From NCBI RefSeq assembly GCF_020882245.1, contig NC_083598.1:91021714-91085713 (forward strand): a DNA stretch of 64,000 nucleotides, read 5' to 3'. The translations under genes and the position numbers were made by a program. Source of the stretch: Rhopalosiphum padi (taxonomy: Eukaryota > Arthropoda > Insecta > Hemiptera > Aphididae). Of this stretch, positions 1 through 10,479 are shown piece after piece (the first letter of the stretch is position 1; each line of letters starts with the position of its first letter). Under the pieces are notes generated by a model, which was not told the DNA's origin, did not search any database, and worked only from the letters and a program-made list of their open reading frames with translations.

Positions 1-208
1 ATGTTATTATTATTGTTTTTTTAAATTCATAAATCTGAATTTTTGATATGTAACTAGGTATGTGTTATGACCACACATGTAAAATTAAATTAAACAATAT
101 TATTCAGTATGTAACCATAGTATAGATTAAATATGACTGAATAATTGTTAATTTAACTAGGTATTTTATAATTTTTATAAACTGTTAGGTACTTTTATTT
201 ATTTTTAA

Positions 209-893
209 AGAAAATTTGCGTGGTGTAAGTTGGGGGTCTGTAAACGGATGTCGATCGGTAGTAAATGCGAAAAAAAATTACGCAATAATCATCATTTGCG
301 TAGTTCGGTAGTTCAAAACAACCAACAGCCAGCTACGAAAAATTGTTTCGTCACAGTATTCTATCTTAATAAATAAAATTGTGCTGTACTAACCATCCTT
401 ATTTCCAGATACAATGAGATGAGCGTCAAAAAAGAGGCCAAAAAATGGTGCACCGGTGTGGCGGACTACACTTCCCAGCTGGGACTGGTGTCCGCCATGT
501 CCGGTGACCAGGAGGAGCGGCCAACAGCAGCTCAGGTGAACTGCATGTCCCTGCAGGAACTGCTGCGAGACCCGGTGTGAGCGATTATATACCGTCGTGG
601 TTGGGCTGACCCAGAAGAAGCGAACATCCAACAAACAAAACTCTCCACACCATCGGAAAAAACGCGTTTGAGAGACGCAGTGCCCTGATGGCCAAGGAGC
701 CGGAAACGGTGACCAAGGCGTCAGGGCCACTCTCCGCGCCAGCCGAGAAGCCGGAAACGATAGAAAAAGCCTTTATACGCAGAAAGTTTCAGCCGCCGAA
801 GGAAAAAAGGAAGGCCCGGGAGCCAAGCCATTTGTTAGCCAGAAATATCGGCTAGCTAAGAAACCCATGCCGACCACGAACCCGGAGGCCATC
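209..893 (+). pseudogene. Degenerate gene, tandem copy A
   Basis: This is the first of two similar units. It opens with a non-coding stretch (209-310, containing 'tttgcgtagttcggtag') also present in copy B. Next comes a 3' splice-site-like 'ccttatttccag' ending near 408, directly before 'atacaatgag'. A 5-bp ATGAG duplication makes the first ATG run into TGA, but the second ATG (from about 419) reads MSVKKEAKKW...VADYTSQLGLVS...EERPTAAQV and stops after LQELLRDPV. Further on, near 768-820, another frame keeps a basic tail (RRKF...KEKRKARE) that matches copy B. Coding potential is therefore broken. I do not recognise the family. The retained intron end argues for genomic duplication rather than retroposition. 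Confidence is high that it is homologous to copy B and moderate that it is non-functional. Confidence 0.6.
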
Positions 894-1106
894 TCACCGA
901 AAACCCATCCTGCCGAAACCCATCTCTCCGAAATATAAACAGCATTTTGTTTCATTAAAATAATAATTGTATAATATGTTTATTCAAATAAAGTCGTGGA
1001 ATCGTAAAAAATAAATTAAATAATTTAAGCATTAACTATGTACTTATACGACAAAATGTTAGTAAGAAGAATTAATTTATCATTTTATAATATATAATGA
1101 AATATT

Positions 1107-1846
1107 AATGAAAAATTTGCGTGTTGTAGGTTGAGGGTCTGTAATCTGTATAAACGGGTGTCGATCGGTAGCAAATGCGCAGAAAAAAAATTACGCAATA
1201 AACATTTGCGTAGTTCGGTAGGTAGTTCAAAACAACAAACAGCTACGAAAAATTGTTCCGTTACAGCATTCTATTTTAATAAATAACATTTTACTGTACT
1301 AACCATATCCTTATTTCCAGATACAATGAGCGTCAACAAAGAGGCCGGAAAATGGTACACCGATGTGGCGGACTACACCTCCCAGCTGGGACTGGTGTCC
1401 GGTGACCTGGAGGAACGGCGGACGGCAGCTCAGGTGAACCAAAGTCCACTTAGGAACTGCTGCAGGACCCGGTGTGGGCTGCTATATAACGCCGCGGCTG
1501 GGCAGACGGGCGGTGGACAGCCGACAAACACAACGACTGTAGCTTAGCAGCCAGTGCTCCTCTCTGGTCATAGCCAGGAGAAAAGCAACCGCCGCAAGAG
1601 CAAGCGGAGGAAAAAACGCGTTTTGCGGTAAATGGACCCATTGCCGAGATAACCGAGGAGCCGGAAACGATAACCAAGGCGTCAGGGGGTACACCAACCG
1701 TGAAAGTATAAGAATAGTAGCACAGCAGGCGCGGCTCCGTAGACAGTTCCAGAAGCTAACGGAGAAGAGGAAGGCCAGGGAGCAATAATTGGCTAGCCAA
1801 GAATACCGGCTAGCTAAGCAACCCGCGCCAACCTAGCTACTCAAGC
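1107..1846 (+). pseudogene. Degenerate gene, tandem copy B
   Basis: This is the second copy of the unit at 209-893, about 0.9 kb downstream in the same orientation. The same upstream block is followed by 'ccttatttccag' and ATG at 1326. The open frame gives MSVNKEAGKWYTDVADYTSQ, then GLVSGDLEERRTAAQV, and stays open to 1547. Compared with copy A it shifts frame at the LQELL segment, so its end (after about residue 40) is probably not original. A different frame near 1720-1788 encodes ARLRRQFQKLTEKRKAREQ followed by a stop, matching the basic tail of copy A; in-frame stops precede it. The ancestral product was probably a short protein with a charged C-terminal tail. No family is recognised. It could still be a live gene if an unseen intron removes the disrupted middle. 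Confidence 0.55.
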
Positions 1847-1899
1847 TAGGCCATCGGACTACACGAGTAGCTCACCAAAGCCGCGGGATTGTAATTTTT

Positions 1900-3236
1900 G
1901 ATTATTGTGTTATGCATCATGACTACATCTGAAAAATATAAAAGTAAATAATTATTATACAGTAAAATACTCAATATTAACTTTAACCTAATAACTCTAT
2001 TATCAACGGCATACATGTATGTCACAGTGGATATTTTAGGGAATTTTTACTGGGTGACATTAAAAAAATAAATTCACTCTACATGTCATAATCAAAAATT
2101 AAAATCAATAAATATTATGAGCCTAAAAAACTTTTTTGTATTAAATATTATATAATTCAATATTATTTACCTACTATATTACTGTATACTTGCGCAGTTA
2201 AAAAACCCATTGACCACGAGTTCAATGAATAACATCAAATGAAAAAATTAAGAAATTAATTTTATTTAACTAATTAAATAAATTAAAAACTATGGAAACT
2301 AATATATTATCTTAAAAACATAAAATAGCGGACTGTAGGTTGGAAACTCCTGGTTTAAACTGTTAAAAGGTTTAAAGTTAAATACATTTTAGCTATAATA
2401 GCTTGTAGGAACAATAACTAAAATAAAATCGAAAACAATTAATTTGTAGATATTTGGCGGAACGACTGAAGACCTGCAGATGAAACATGTTATATTTTTG
2501 CGTGGAATAAATTTAATTAATATTCTATGGGTATTGGGTACCTATGGTGAATGGTCACATATGTTTTGATCAAAGACCCTCAACTAGGGGTTAATATTTG
2601 GCTTTTTAAACCCTCGGCTAATCGTTATTCTAAATTATTTTTATTTTTATTTTAATTTTCGTTTACTTCAAATATATGTAGGTTGGAACAATGAGCCATA
2701 GTCTAAGGTCCTACGAATAAACAAATATAGAAAGTATTGACTAGTGGCACAAATAGACTATGGAACAATTGGTAGTTGGAACAAATGTACATTTTTGGAT
2801 ATTATGTAGTTCAATTTAAACAAAATATGTACTTAAGATTCTTTGTAACAACTATTTTGTGAAACCAAACATTGTGATTTGTCTTATGACCTTGCGCATG
2901 AAAAAACAATAATAAATAAACTAGACAGACCAATTTTTATTGTTCTATGACGTAGTTACTATTTAATACTATTGTCCTTATCAACATTTTTTTTGTATTA
3001 TCAAAAAAATAATTTCATTTTACAACTCGAAATAGTTAAAATCCTGAACTTGGCTTGCATAAATGCATTCAAAGTAATAAAGTTATTAGTTGCATGTTAT
3101 CAATTATGTCAGATTATATTATTTAAGAAGAAAGTGTTTAACTATAGTAAATTCTACTAAATAGAAAATAACAATCTACTTCAGTATTACAACATATTTT
3201 CTTATTCATACAATTACCTAACCCATACACCATAAG
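1900..3236. other. AT-rich intergenic, no gene seen
   Basis: This stretch separates the degenerate tandem copies from ESS2. Only short chance ORFs occur (for example 2972-3160, low complexity and hydrophobic). The ESS2 promoter and 5' UTR should lie in the last few hundred bases, but no clear TATA box or initiator was identified. Confidence 0.5.
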
Positions 3237-6200
3237 ATGGCTGAAAAAAAACAACAGACAGTTTTGCCCGAAGAGGAATATTTAGAGGTAATTATATATA
3301 AAAATGTATCTTGTGTATGCTTAGAGATGAAAATATCTTAAATAGACTATACAGCTTCTATAAAAATATGTGTAGATCATCTCATTAGTCATTACTCATT
3401 ACATAACTGTTATTATTTATTATGTTTAAGTACTAAGTAGTGAACTAGTAATGAACTTAAAATCATCAAAATTTTTATGTGAATAATACAAAAACTACCT
3501 ATATTATTTTAAAATGTACTATTACTATATTATGTATATGAATTATATCTACTTTTATTGATTATTTGGTACAAGTATTAGTAGTAGTAACATTATGTCC
3601 AAATTCTTGTACAAATACACGCAATTGATTGACCGTCAAACATTTTACTTATTGCATTTTTTTATATTAAATTTTCAAAAGAAATTAACTAGAATAATAA
3701 AATAATAGGAAATAAATTCACACGGTAGATACAACTACAAAACTTGTACTGACCAATACTGTCAGACATCAATTTTTATTGATTTAAGATTATTACACAG
3801 GAAATATAAGTAGTGGATCTAGATAACCACGTTAGATTTACCATAGATGTGTCTAGACAAGCTAATCTAAGTTTTAACATTTCAACGATTGTCTTATAAT
3901 ATCATACAAATTACAAGTATTTACCTCAGTATTTACTTTGTAATCAGTTATACAATTTATATAAAAATCATGTTAGTGTGTAAAAATCTTAAAATAAAAT
4001 TTCAAATTCATATTTTGTTCCAAAAAAATACTCCAAAATCTAAAATGTCCTAAAAAATTAAGAAAATTACTTAAAAACTAAAAAATGTGAAATTTAATTT
4101 CTTATTCTCATTCAAAAGTACATAATACAAATTTGTGACAATACGAGCATCGCACAATAAGCTTTGGAAAATAATGCAGAGCATCGAAATCTTAGCTACA
4201 TTTGTAATCATTTATATTTTTTCCCAAGAATATTAAATAATAATAACTAATTTAATGAATAATAAACTAAATAATAATAAATTGATATTATATGTATAAA
4301 AATAAAAAAATATTTTTTAATTTTGATGCCAGTAGAATGATTATTATTTTTATAATTAAACATTAATTTAATAGTGACAAATATAATATTTTAATATTAT
4401 AGCTGAAAATGTATAATTTTAATTTTACAATTTTCTTTTTTACATAGGAATTCATATTTACTTATGAATTATTCCAAGTACAAAATTTTAATTAATTGAT
4501 TTTTATTTGTTTGTTTCAGAGTATTGGTAAAATTATAGAAAGAGATTTCTTTCCAGATTTGGAGAAATGGAAAGCCCAAAAAGATTATTTAGATGCAGTT
4601 CAACAAAATGATACAAAGAAATTAAGAGAAATATATGAAAAGTATAGTTTAAGCAAACGATTGCTTATTGAACAACCAGGTGATTTTACAATTTAATAAT
4701 TAGTTTTAAAAATAAAAAAGTAAAGATTTAATATTTTGCTAAAGAATCAGAATTGAAAATCTGATTGTTCCATTATGAAAATATTTGCTTGACTGTTATT
4801 ATTGTTTCTAACTACAATTTTGATTATGTTATTTTAAATACATTAAAGTAATAAAAAAATCAATTGCCTGCTAATATTTTCTATTTTATTTTATATAACT
4901 ATAAGTTATAACGTATTGACTACCATTCTACCAATAATGTTGGTATTATTTATTAGCACTTACCAGTAATATTAGTATATTATATTTCTAATTTTTATTC
5001 ACAGATGCAAGCCCAGATACATTTGAGACACCACAGCCAACTAAAGGACCAATGAGTAATAGAACTGTAAATCCTACAGATTTAGATGATGGAAAACCTG
5101 ATGATTCTAAATCAAAAGACACTGGTTAGTAGATAAAATCATTTAAAAACAAATTTAATTAGTACTCTTGAGTTATCATGACTATCACATAATTGGACTC
5201 AAGGTGCCAAGATTACATTAATTTTTTTGTTTTACTCACATAATTTATCAAGATTACTATAATATTATAGATACGGTAGGTATAAATTACTTAGGTTAAA
5301 AAGGGTCATCACAAAATTTAAAGCAAAAAAACAGTTTTGGTTTAAACCCTACAAGCTTTTCCTACACGAACACAAGAACAAAATTGAATAGAATGTATCT
5401 AAGATATTAATTATAATATAAAATACATTTTGATATTGTGACAATTAGAATAATCTGTATAAGTATTGCTTAGAACACTGGTTCCCAAACTGGGGGGCGT
5501 GTATATATTGCTAGGGAGGCCCCAGCAATTATTACAAAATTATCCTAAGAAAAATGTTGTTAGCATTAACATTAATTATTAAGTTCATTATGTATTTTTT
5601 TATTTACTATTATTTATATTTTATAATTATTATCATTAATGAAAAAAATAGTCATTCCGAATATTGTAGTTTATTTTTAAGTACACCATAAAAGATAATC
5701 GATTTTTTTCAATTTATTGGATGGGCGTAGAATAGAAGAGGTTGGGAACCACTGGCTTAGAAATTAAAGTAGTTATACTAGCCTAGAAAAACAATTTAAT
5801 CTAATGACTATTAATTTTTGAATTATTGCAAATGTTGAAATGTCTTAATAAAATGTTTTATAATATGTAGTCTATATACATATTATACATAATTATATTA
5901 TACAATTAATTTTTCAGAAATTATTGGATTGGACAAATTTTTAAGCAATACTACAAGTGAAGATAATCATAGTTTTAATGAAATTATTAAAGAAGCTGAA
6001 ATTCAATATAAAAAAAAGGTTTTCATTTATAAATATTTCTTTTTAAATTAAATGAATAATAAAAAAAACTTATAATCTTTATTTTTTTTTAGAATGCGTG
6101 GTTATTTGAGGGCGAAAAAAAAGCATTAGAAATGGTTGATAAACTTGAAGTACCTTCAATTGAAAGTCAAGCGTCTAATACAGAGCGTGCATTTAATTTA

Positions 6201-7094
6201 GATTCGTGGGCATTTAAAAACAAAAACTATATCATGTATATTCCTGATGGAGTAACATTAACAAAAGATGAACTTATTAATATGGCATCTAAACGACAAA
6301 AAATTGACCATTCTAACACGAGGCTCAAATTAAACCCATTTGATGAAAGACATAACAAACAGCAACTATGCAGTTTAGCACACATGCAGACAAGACAGTT
6401 AGACGGCAAAATTGGAGTTGATGGCAAAGAATTAACTTCTTCTACCCCTAAAATTAACGGTTATGGTTTTGTTAAAACTCCATCTCCTGCTCCTGGTGTT
6501 AATCAAAGCCCACTGATGACTTGGGGAGAAATTGAAGGTACTCCATTCCGTTTAGATGGCAGTGACACCCCACTGACTCCTCATAATTCTGGACCTATTT
6601 TCAAAATACCTGAACAGCCCAAACGTGAAAGATTAGCACACGCACTTGCTGAAAAAGCTAGTGAAAGTCATAGAAATAAAAAAATTAAAGCATTGGAAAC
6701 AGCCCGAAAACAGTTATCTACGTAAGGAATATTATTTTTTATATGTATTATTTAATTTTTTAATTTGTTTTCTTTATACAATTTCAGACCTTCACCATCC
6801 AATTTAATGAATAGTCCATTAGACCGATTGAATTCTATGTCGCCAGCAGCTCAAAGACTTATATGCAACCGAATAAGTAGTGATAGAAGTAGAGATGCTG
6901 CTTTAAGAGCATCTTATAGTCCGTCACCACATACAACTCCATCTGGATCACCATCAATTTCGGGATTAAAAGGCAACATTAAAAAATCTACACCTACCCT
7001 TCAGAAAAAACCATATGAAGTACCTAAAAACCTTACTGATAACTTATTGAATATTAATGTTTCCAAACGTTCAAGAGCAGTAGATTTCTTTTAA
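3237..7094 (+). CDS. Ess2: ESS2 splicing factor homolog (DGCR14/ES2)
   Basis: Nuclear ES2/DGCR14 family protein, associated with the late (C complex) spliceosome. Six coding exons splice in phase: 3237-3287, 4520-4679, 5005-5124, 5918-6018, 6093-6721 and 6788-7094, giving 455 aa. Family landmarks seen are LPEEEYLE followed by ERDFFPDLEKWKAQKDYLDA at about residues 10-45, DASPDTFETP at the start of exon 3, GLDKFLSNTTSEDN in exon 4, NAWLFEGEKKALEM at the start of exon 5, and NGYGFVKTPSPAPGVNQSPL followed by MTWGEIEGTPFRLD. The tail contains a Ser/Pro-rich stretch and LNSMSPAAQRL, and ends in VDFF. Length fits the family (about 450-480 aa). The start is the first ATG of the frame and is followed by the family's N-terminal acidic motif. 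A hAT-type MITE sits in intron 3. An AATAAA lies at 7222-7227, close to the stop of the opposing MIF gene. Confidence 0.93.
5476..5754. mobile_element. hAT-type MITE in ESS2 intron 3
   Basis: Non-autonomous DNA transposon of 279 bp. The left end reads CACTGGTTCCCAA and the right end TTGGGAACCACTG, inverted repeats with one mismatch. An identical 8-bp duplication, gcttagaa, flanks both ends (5468-5475 and 5755-5762). An 8-bp duplication and a CA(G/C)TGGTTCCCAA terminus are typical of the hAT superfamily. No transposase coding is present. Confidence 0.85.
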
Positions 7095-7249
7095 ATAATT
7101 AAATAATATTTGTATTTTATAATTTATACTTAATTTTTATTTTGTAAAAAATTTGATACAGTAGTATTAAAGATTGTAACGTTAGCTGCATCTTGTTCCA
7201 CAAATGATATTGATATACTGAAATAAAAATCTTGTTAAATATTTTATTT

Positions 7250-8042
7250 TTATAAATAATGATTTTTTATAATATGTTTATACTTCTTATTAGTTAGTTT
7301 TAAATTATCACTGATGTGCTTTACAAGTTTTTCAGCATGTCCAATATTTTGTTCAGGACTGATTGTTCCAGAACCACGTACTATTTTTAATGTTCCCAAA
7401 ACACATGGACCATCTAATCCATACCAATATATATCTTGATCAGTATTTATGTGCACAACACAAAACTATAAATTAAAATAGGTTACAATTAATATCAAAT
7501 TTTAAACAATAATTATATAATTTACATTTTACACACTATTTTGTATTAATATGATTACAAATGTGCTGTAAATTGATATTGATTATTGTAAATTACCTTC
7601 TAAAATTTAGTCTAAAAATTATATCTATTAAGTATTATTATAAATTATAATTTACAAATTTTTTAGATATTAATTTCTGTACCAAATCAGAAATTGTTCG
7701 TTAAACTAACACAACAGTATTTAATCTTAACAATTAATTATTTTAAGAAATATTGCCTAAATATTTTCATAAGTTTACCATTTTAAAAAAACCAACAGAA
7801 GACCAAACAATATTTTATTTTATCGACATACCAGAGCTTGGTTTATGAAAACACCAAGCTAGAAAAAGCTCTGCGTCATCTTTCAGTGTTAATTAACAAT
7901 TTAAAAAATGTGTGTAAGTATTTTATTATCTTACGTTTAATGGTGATTTAAATATTTGTGCCAGTAGTTCACAAGTCTGAACTGCAAAGTCTAATGGCAC
8001 AGAAGTCTTCGACAGATTGGTATCAATTTGCAAAATTGGCAT
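7250..8042 (-). CDS. MIF: Macrophage migration inhibitory factor (MIF) family protein
   Basis: Tautomerase-superfamily MIF homolog with two exons, 7935-8042 and 7250-7465, giving 107 aa. The first exon is exactly 36 codons and ends in phase 0, the arrangement known for vertebrate MIF exon 1. The N-terminus MPILQIDTNL supplies the Pro-2 that acts as catalytic base in this family; Lys of the IFKSP segment matches the family's conserved Lys. Downstream landmarks are VVHINTDQDIYWYG, GPCVLGTLKIVRGSG and NIGHAEKLVKHISDNLKL. The classic CxxC (CALC) site is CVLG here, so the second Cys is absent. The C-terminus stops at KHIIKNHYL, about 10 residues short of most MIFs. No signal peptide is seen, as usual for the family. 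Aphid MIFs are reported as salivary proteins that dampen plant immunity; whether this copy does so is inference. The D-dopachrome tautomerase branch is an alternative. Confidence 0.88.
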
Positions 8043-8824
8043 TTTATTTTTATGTTTAAAATGAAAAAAGATTTAATTACAATTATCACAAACTAGGTAG
8101 AGTTACATTAGAATATTAATTTATTCACTATTATATTAAATAGAGACGTTTTATTATATGATTTTAATACTTGTAAAATTGTAAATACAGATCACATAAT
8201 AAAGTGGTTGGGTTATAAAAAAATTCAATAGAAAAAAATTAAATCATTATATAGTAATGTTGTGTTTATCTGTATGTCTGTACAAAGTACCTTTATTTAT
8301 TTTTAATATACCTAATGAAAAAAAATGTATTTATTATAACACAGAATTGTGTAACAAAATGTTTATTTTTTACTACATGCCTATAATTATATAACAAATT
8401 TCAATAATAAAAAAAAAACATATGAAATTGATATTACTAATAAGTAGGGCTGGGATATGTATGTAAATACATATTTTTACTAAAACATGATAAATTAATT
8501 ATTGCAAATTCATTTCATGTGATTTTCAGTAAAATGAAACATATAAATCCCAGCCCTACTTACAAATTATAATGACTCAATATAAATGTACACTTATAAG
8601 AAATCTAGTAAATACCTATTTGTTATTATTTATTTTTTATCAAAAAATTATAGTATTTACTAATTTCAATGTTAAATTTCCGTTTAGAAATGCTTAAAAC
8701 TCTAATCGTCAACAATATAATTAAATATTAAATGACTTTTCTATACAAATCTTTCCTAAAGCCAATTCGAGGTTACGGCCTAGTCGGCCTATAATGCATT
8801 AGGCCCTATACTATAGAGTATAGA
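8043..8824. other. Intergenic upstream of MIF, no gene seen
   Basis: AT-rich sequence that should contain the MIF promoter. It also holds a short inverted-repeat element (8442-8562). Nothing coding was recognised. Confidence 0.5.
8442..8562. mobile_element. Short inverted-repeat element (MITE-like)
   Basis: The ends are inverted repeats sharing AAGTAGGGCTGGGAT, with partial matching continuing to about 24 bp (left ...ATGTATG, right CATATAA...). The unit is about 121 bp and AT-rich inside. No clear target-site duplication is visible, so boundaries and superfamily are uncertain; a hAT-like origin is possible. Confidence 0.6.
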
Positions 8825-9375
8825 CAGTGGTGTATTACTAAAAATATTCGTGGGTATACGCCTTCTAGATCTTGGGTGTCAATGATATACCTATAACATT
8901 GAATCAAAAAAAATTTTTTCTCGCTTCGCTCGAATTAACTAACAATCTTTATTCTAATTATCAGTACCTATCACTTTGACCAAAGATTAACTTTAAAAAA
9001 ATAGTACAGTCAAAGAAATTAGAATGGTTACTAACTACCAATAACTTAGTGCACTAATCATGATTGCTAGGGCCCGGAACTTGATGCGTTTGCATCTTTT
9101 TTTATAACGATTACATTCGAGACTCGTCTTTACAGAAATTTAATTCATGAAATATAGAATTTAATAGTACAGTTTATATTTTGTATTTTTAGGGAATTTT
9201 ATGGTCATTTTTATAATATTTTTAGTGCATTTTATTCATTTTTGAAAATTCTAACAGGTATACGGGGCTATACGGCTGTATACCCGCGTATCGTCGTTTA
9301 TTTAGAGAGTACCTATACGCTAAACAAAAAAATTGAGAAGTAAGTATACACCGTATACCCTCCAATACACCACTG
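8825..9375. mobile_element. TIR element with 15-bp target duplication
   Basis: A 551-bp segment with inverted ends, CAGTGGTGTATT at left and AATACACCACTG at right (12 bp perfect); GGGTATACG recurs a little inside both ends. It is flanked by a perfect 15-bp direct repeat, ACTATAGAGTATAGA, at 8810-8824 and 9376-9390. The interior has no transposase-like ORF. The TIR resembles hAT/CAGTGG-type ends, but the flanking duplication is much longer than the 8 bp expected for hAT. Confidence 0.75.
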
Positions 9376-9819
9376 ACTATAGAGTATAGACTCTTTAGTA
9401 CTTCTTTAGTCATACTATAGGTACATATTTTGACATTTAGTGCACAATGTTTTAGTCAGATAAATAAATCAATAAAAACTATGTGGTGGTACACAAATAT
9501 TTATATTTTATTTCACTATTACGATAAATACAATTTTCATGATCTCCAGTCTCCACGAATATAATTATAGATGAGTTAAATTTAATATACACAAATTTGA
9601 AATTTTACTATGCCCCTAAAAAGATTCCGGTCGAGTCATGCGCACGCCTGCAGTGGTACAAGTATGTATACAGATGGGTTTGAGCTTTGAGGATTCAAAT
9701 CTCCTGCGAATTGCTTTCAAAAAATATTTATTTTTCGACATAGCTATGTAAAATAAAATTTTGAATTTGTTTTATTAATTATATTGTGCAAGATCTGACT
9801 AATGACATTCATGAAAGGA

Positions 9820-10180
9820 CAGTAATAAAATCCCTATGACTTAACTTTCGGAACTGGGAAAGTGGGAAATGAACGAACTCCGGAATGCATTGTAGGCCTA
9901 TAATCAAATTTGATATTTAATTAACTTCGAGTTCTGAAAAACTCGAACACGGCGATTGTGGCTGACTACTCGCGCGTGGGCAAGGCGTCACCCGGACGTT
10001 ATATTGGGATTAATCATCGCACGTGCATCCTGAAATGCGTAATGACGCACTTGGAATAGGCCAGAAGTGACATGAGTAGAGGGTCGGGGGGGGGGATCAA
10101 CTATATAAGGGGTCGTGATTTTACCAGTTAGTGCGAGCACCTTCACGCCAGTCTACATCAAAATCTTGTTATTTGGACTT
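9820..10180 (+). promoter_or_regulatory. GC-rich island with TATA box and initiator, no clear gene
   Basis: This block is clearly richer in G and C than its surroundings. It contains a short hairpin (TTCGAGTT...AACTCGAA near 9925-9946) and a run of G at 10087-10094. A core-promoter-like arrangement follows: CTATATAAGG at about 10102-10111 and, roughly 25 bp downstream, ACCAGTTAGTGCG resembling an arthropod initiator. No recognisable gene follows, only a 46-codon ORF at 10272-10412. It may be a gene promoter, a non-coding RNA promoter or an old LTR fragment. Confidence 0.45.
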
Positions 10181-10271
10181 AGAAATATTTTCAATTAAAA
10201 AAACACAGAATATTTTTGTCAATTTTATTTACTTGATTAGACTTCATCACACTGCAACAACAACTAGTTAA

Positions 10272-10412
10272 ATGTACAGTTTAAAAAAGATCATAACTTA
10301 TTTAAGAACAATAATATCAAAGAAAGGCTTCCATGGAGCCCTGGATAATAATCTTACCTTTAAATTTTATAATAGGTCAGTTCACTCAAATATCAAAACA
10401 GCTCAATATTGA
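10272..10412 (+). CDS. Possible small ORF (46 codons), unrecognised
   Basis: The first ATG downstream of the TATA/initiator pair at about 10102-10135 opens a 46-codon frame beginning MYSLKKIITYLRTIISKKG and ending IKTAQY. No domain, signal peptide or known family is visible. It is listed only because of its position after a promoter-like sequence. A transposon terminus (10420-10471) lies just downstream, so it may belong to a decayed repeat. Confidence 0.15.
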   Translation: MYSLKKIITYLRTIISKKGFHGALDNNLTFKFYNRSVHSNIKTAQY

Positions 10413-10419
10413 AAACTGG

Positions 10420-10471
10420 TGAACGAAAATTTGCTATGTTGTACGTGTGTAAGACAGAGACAACACATGCG
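10420..10471. repeat. Terminal fragment of the fold-back repeat family
   Basis: About 50 bp here match the reverse complement of the outer left arm of the fold-back element near 39286-39335. The shared blocks are TTTGCTATGTT and, with one mismatch in 22 bp, a segment at 10450-10471 containing GAGACAACACATGCG. The matching partner end was not found nearby. Confidence 0.6.
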
Positions 10472-10479
10472 GAATGCGG

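Noticed and set aside
9685..9712. tRNA-like T-arm (gaggattcaaatctcc)
   Set aside because: The required G53 is not in place and no acceptor, D or anticodon arms could be folded around it.
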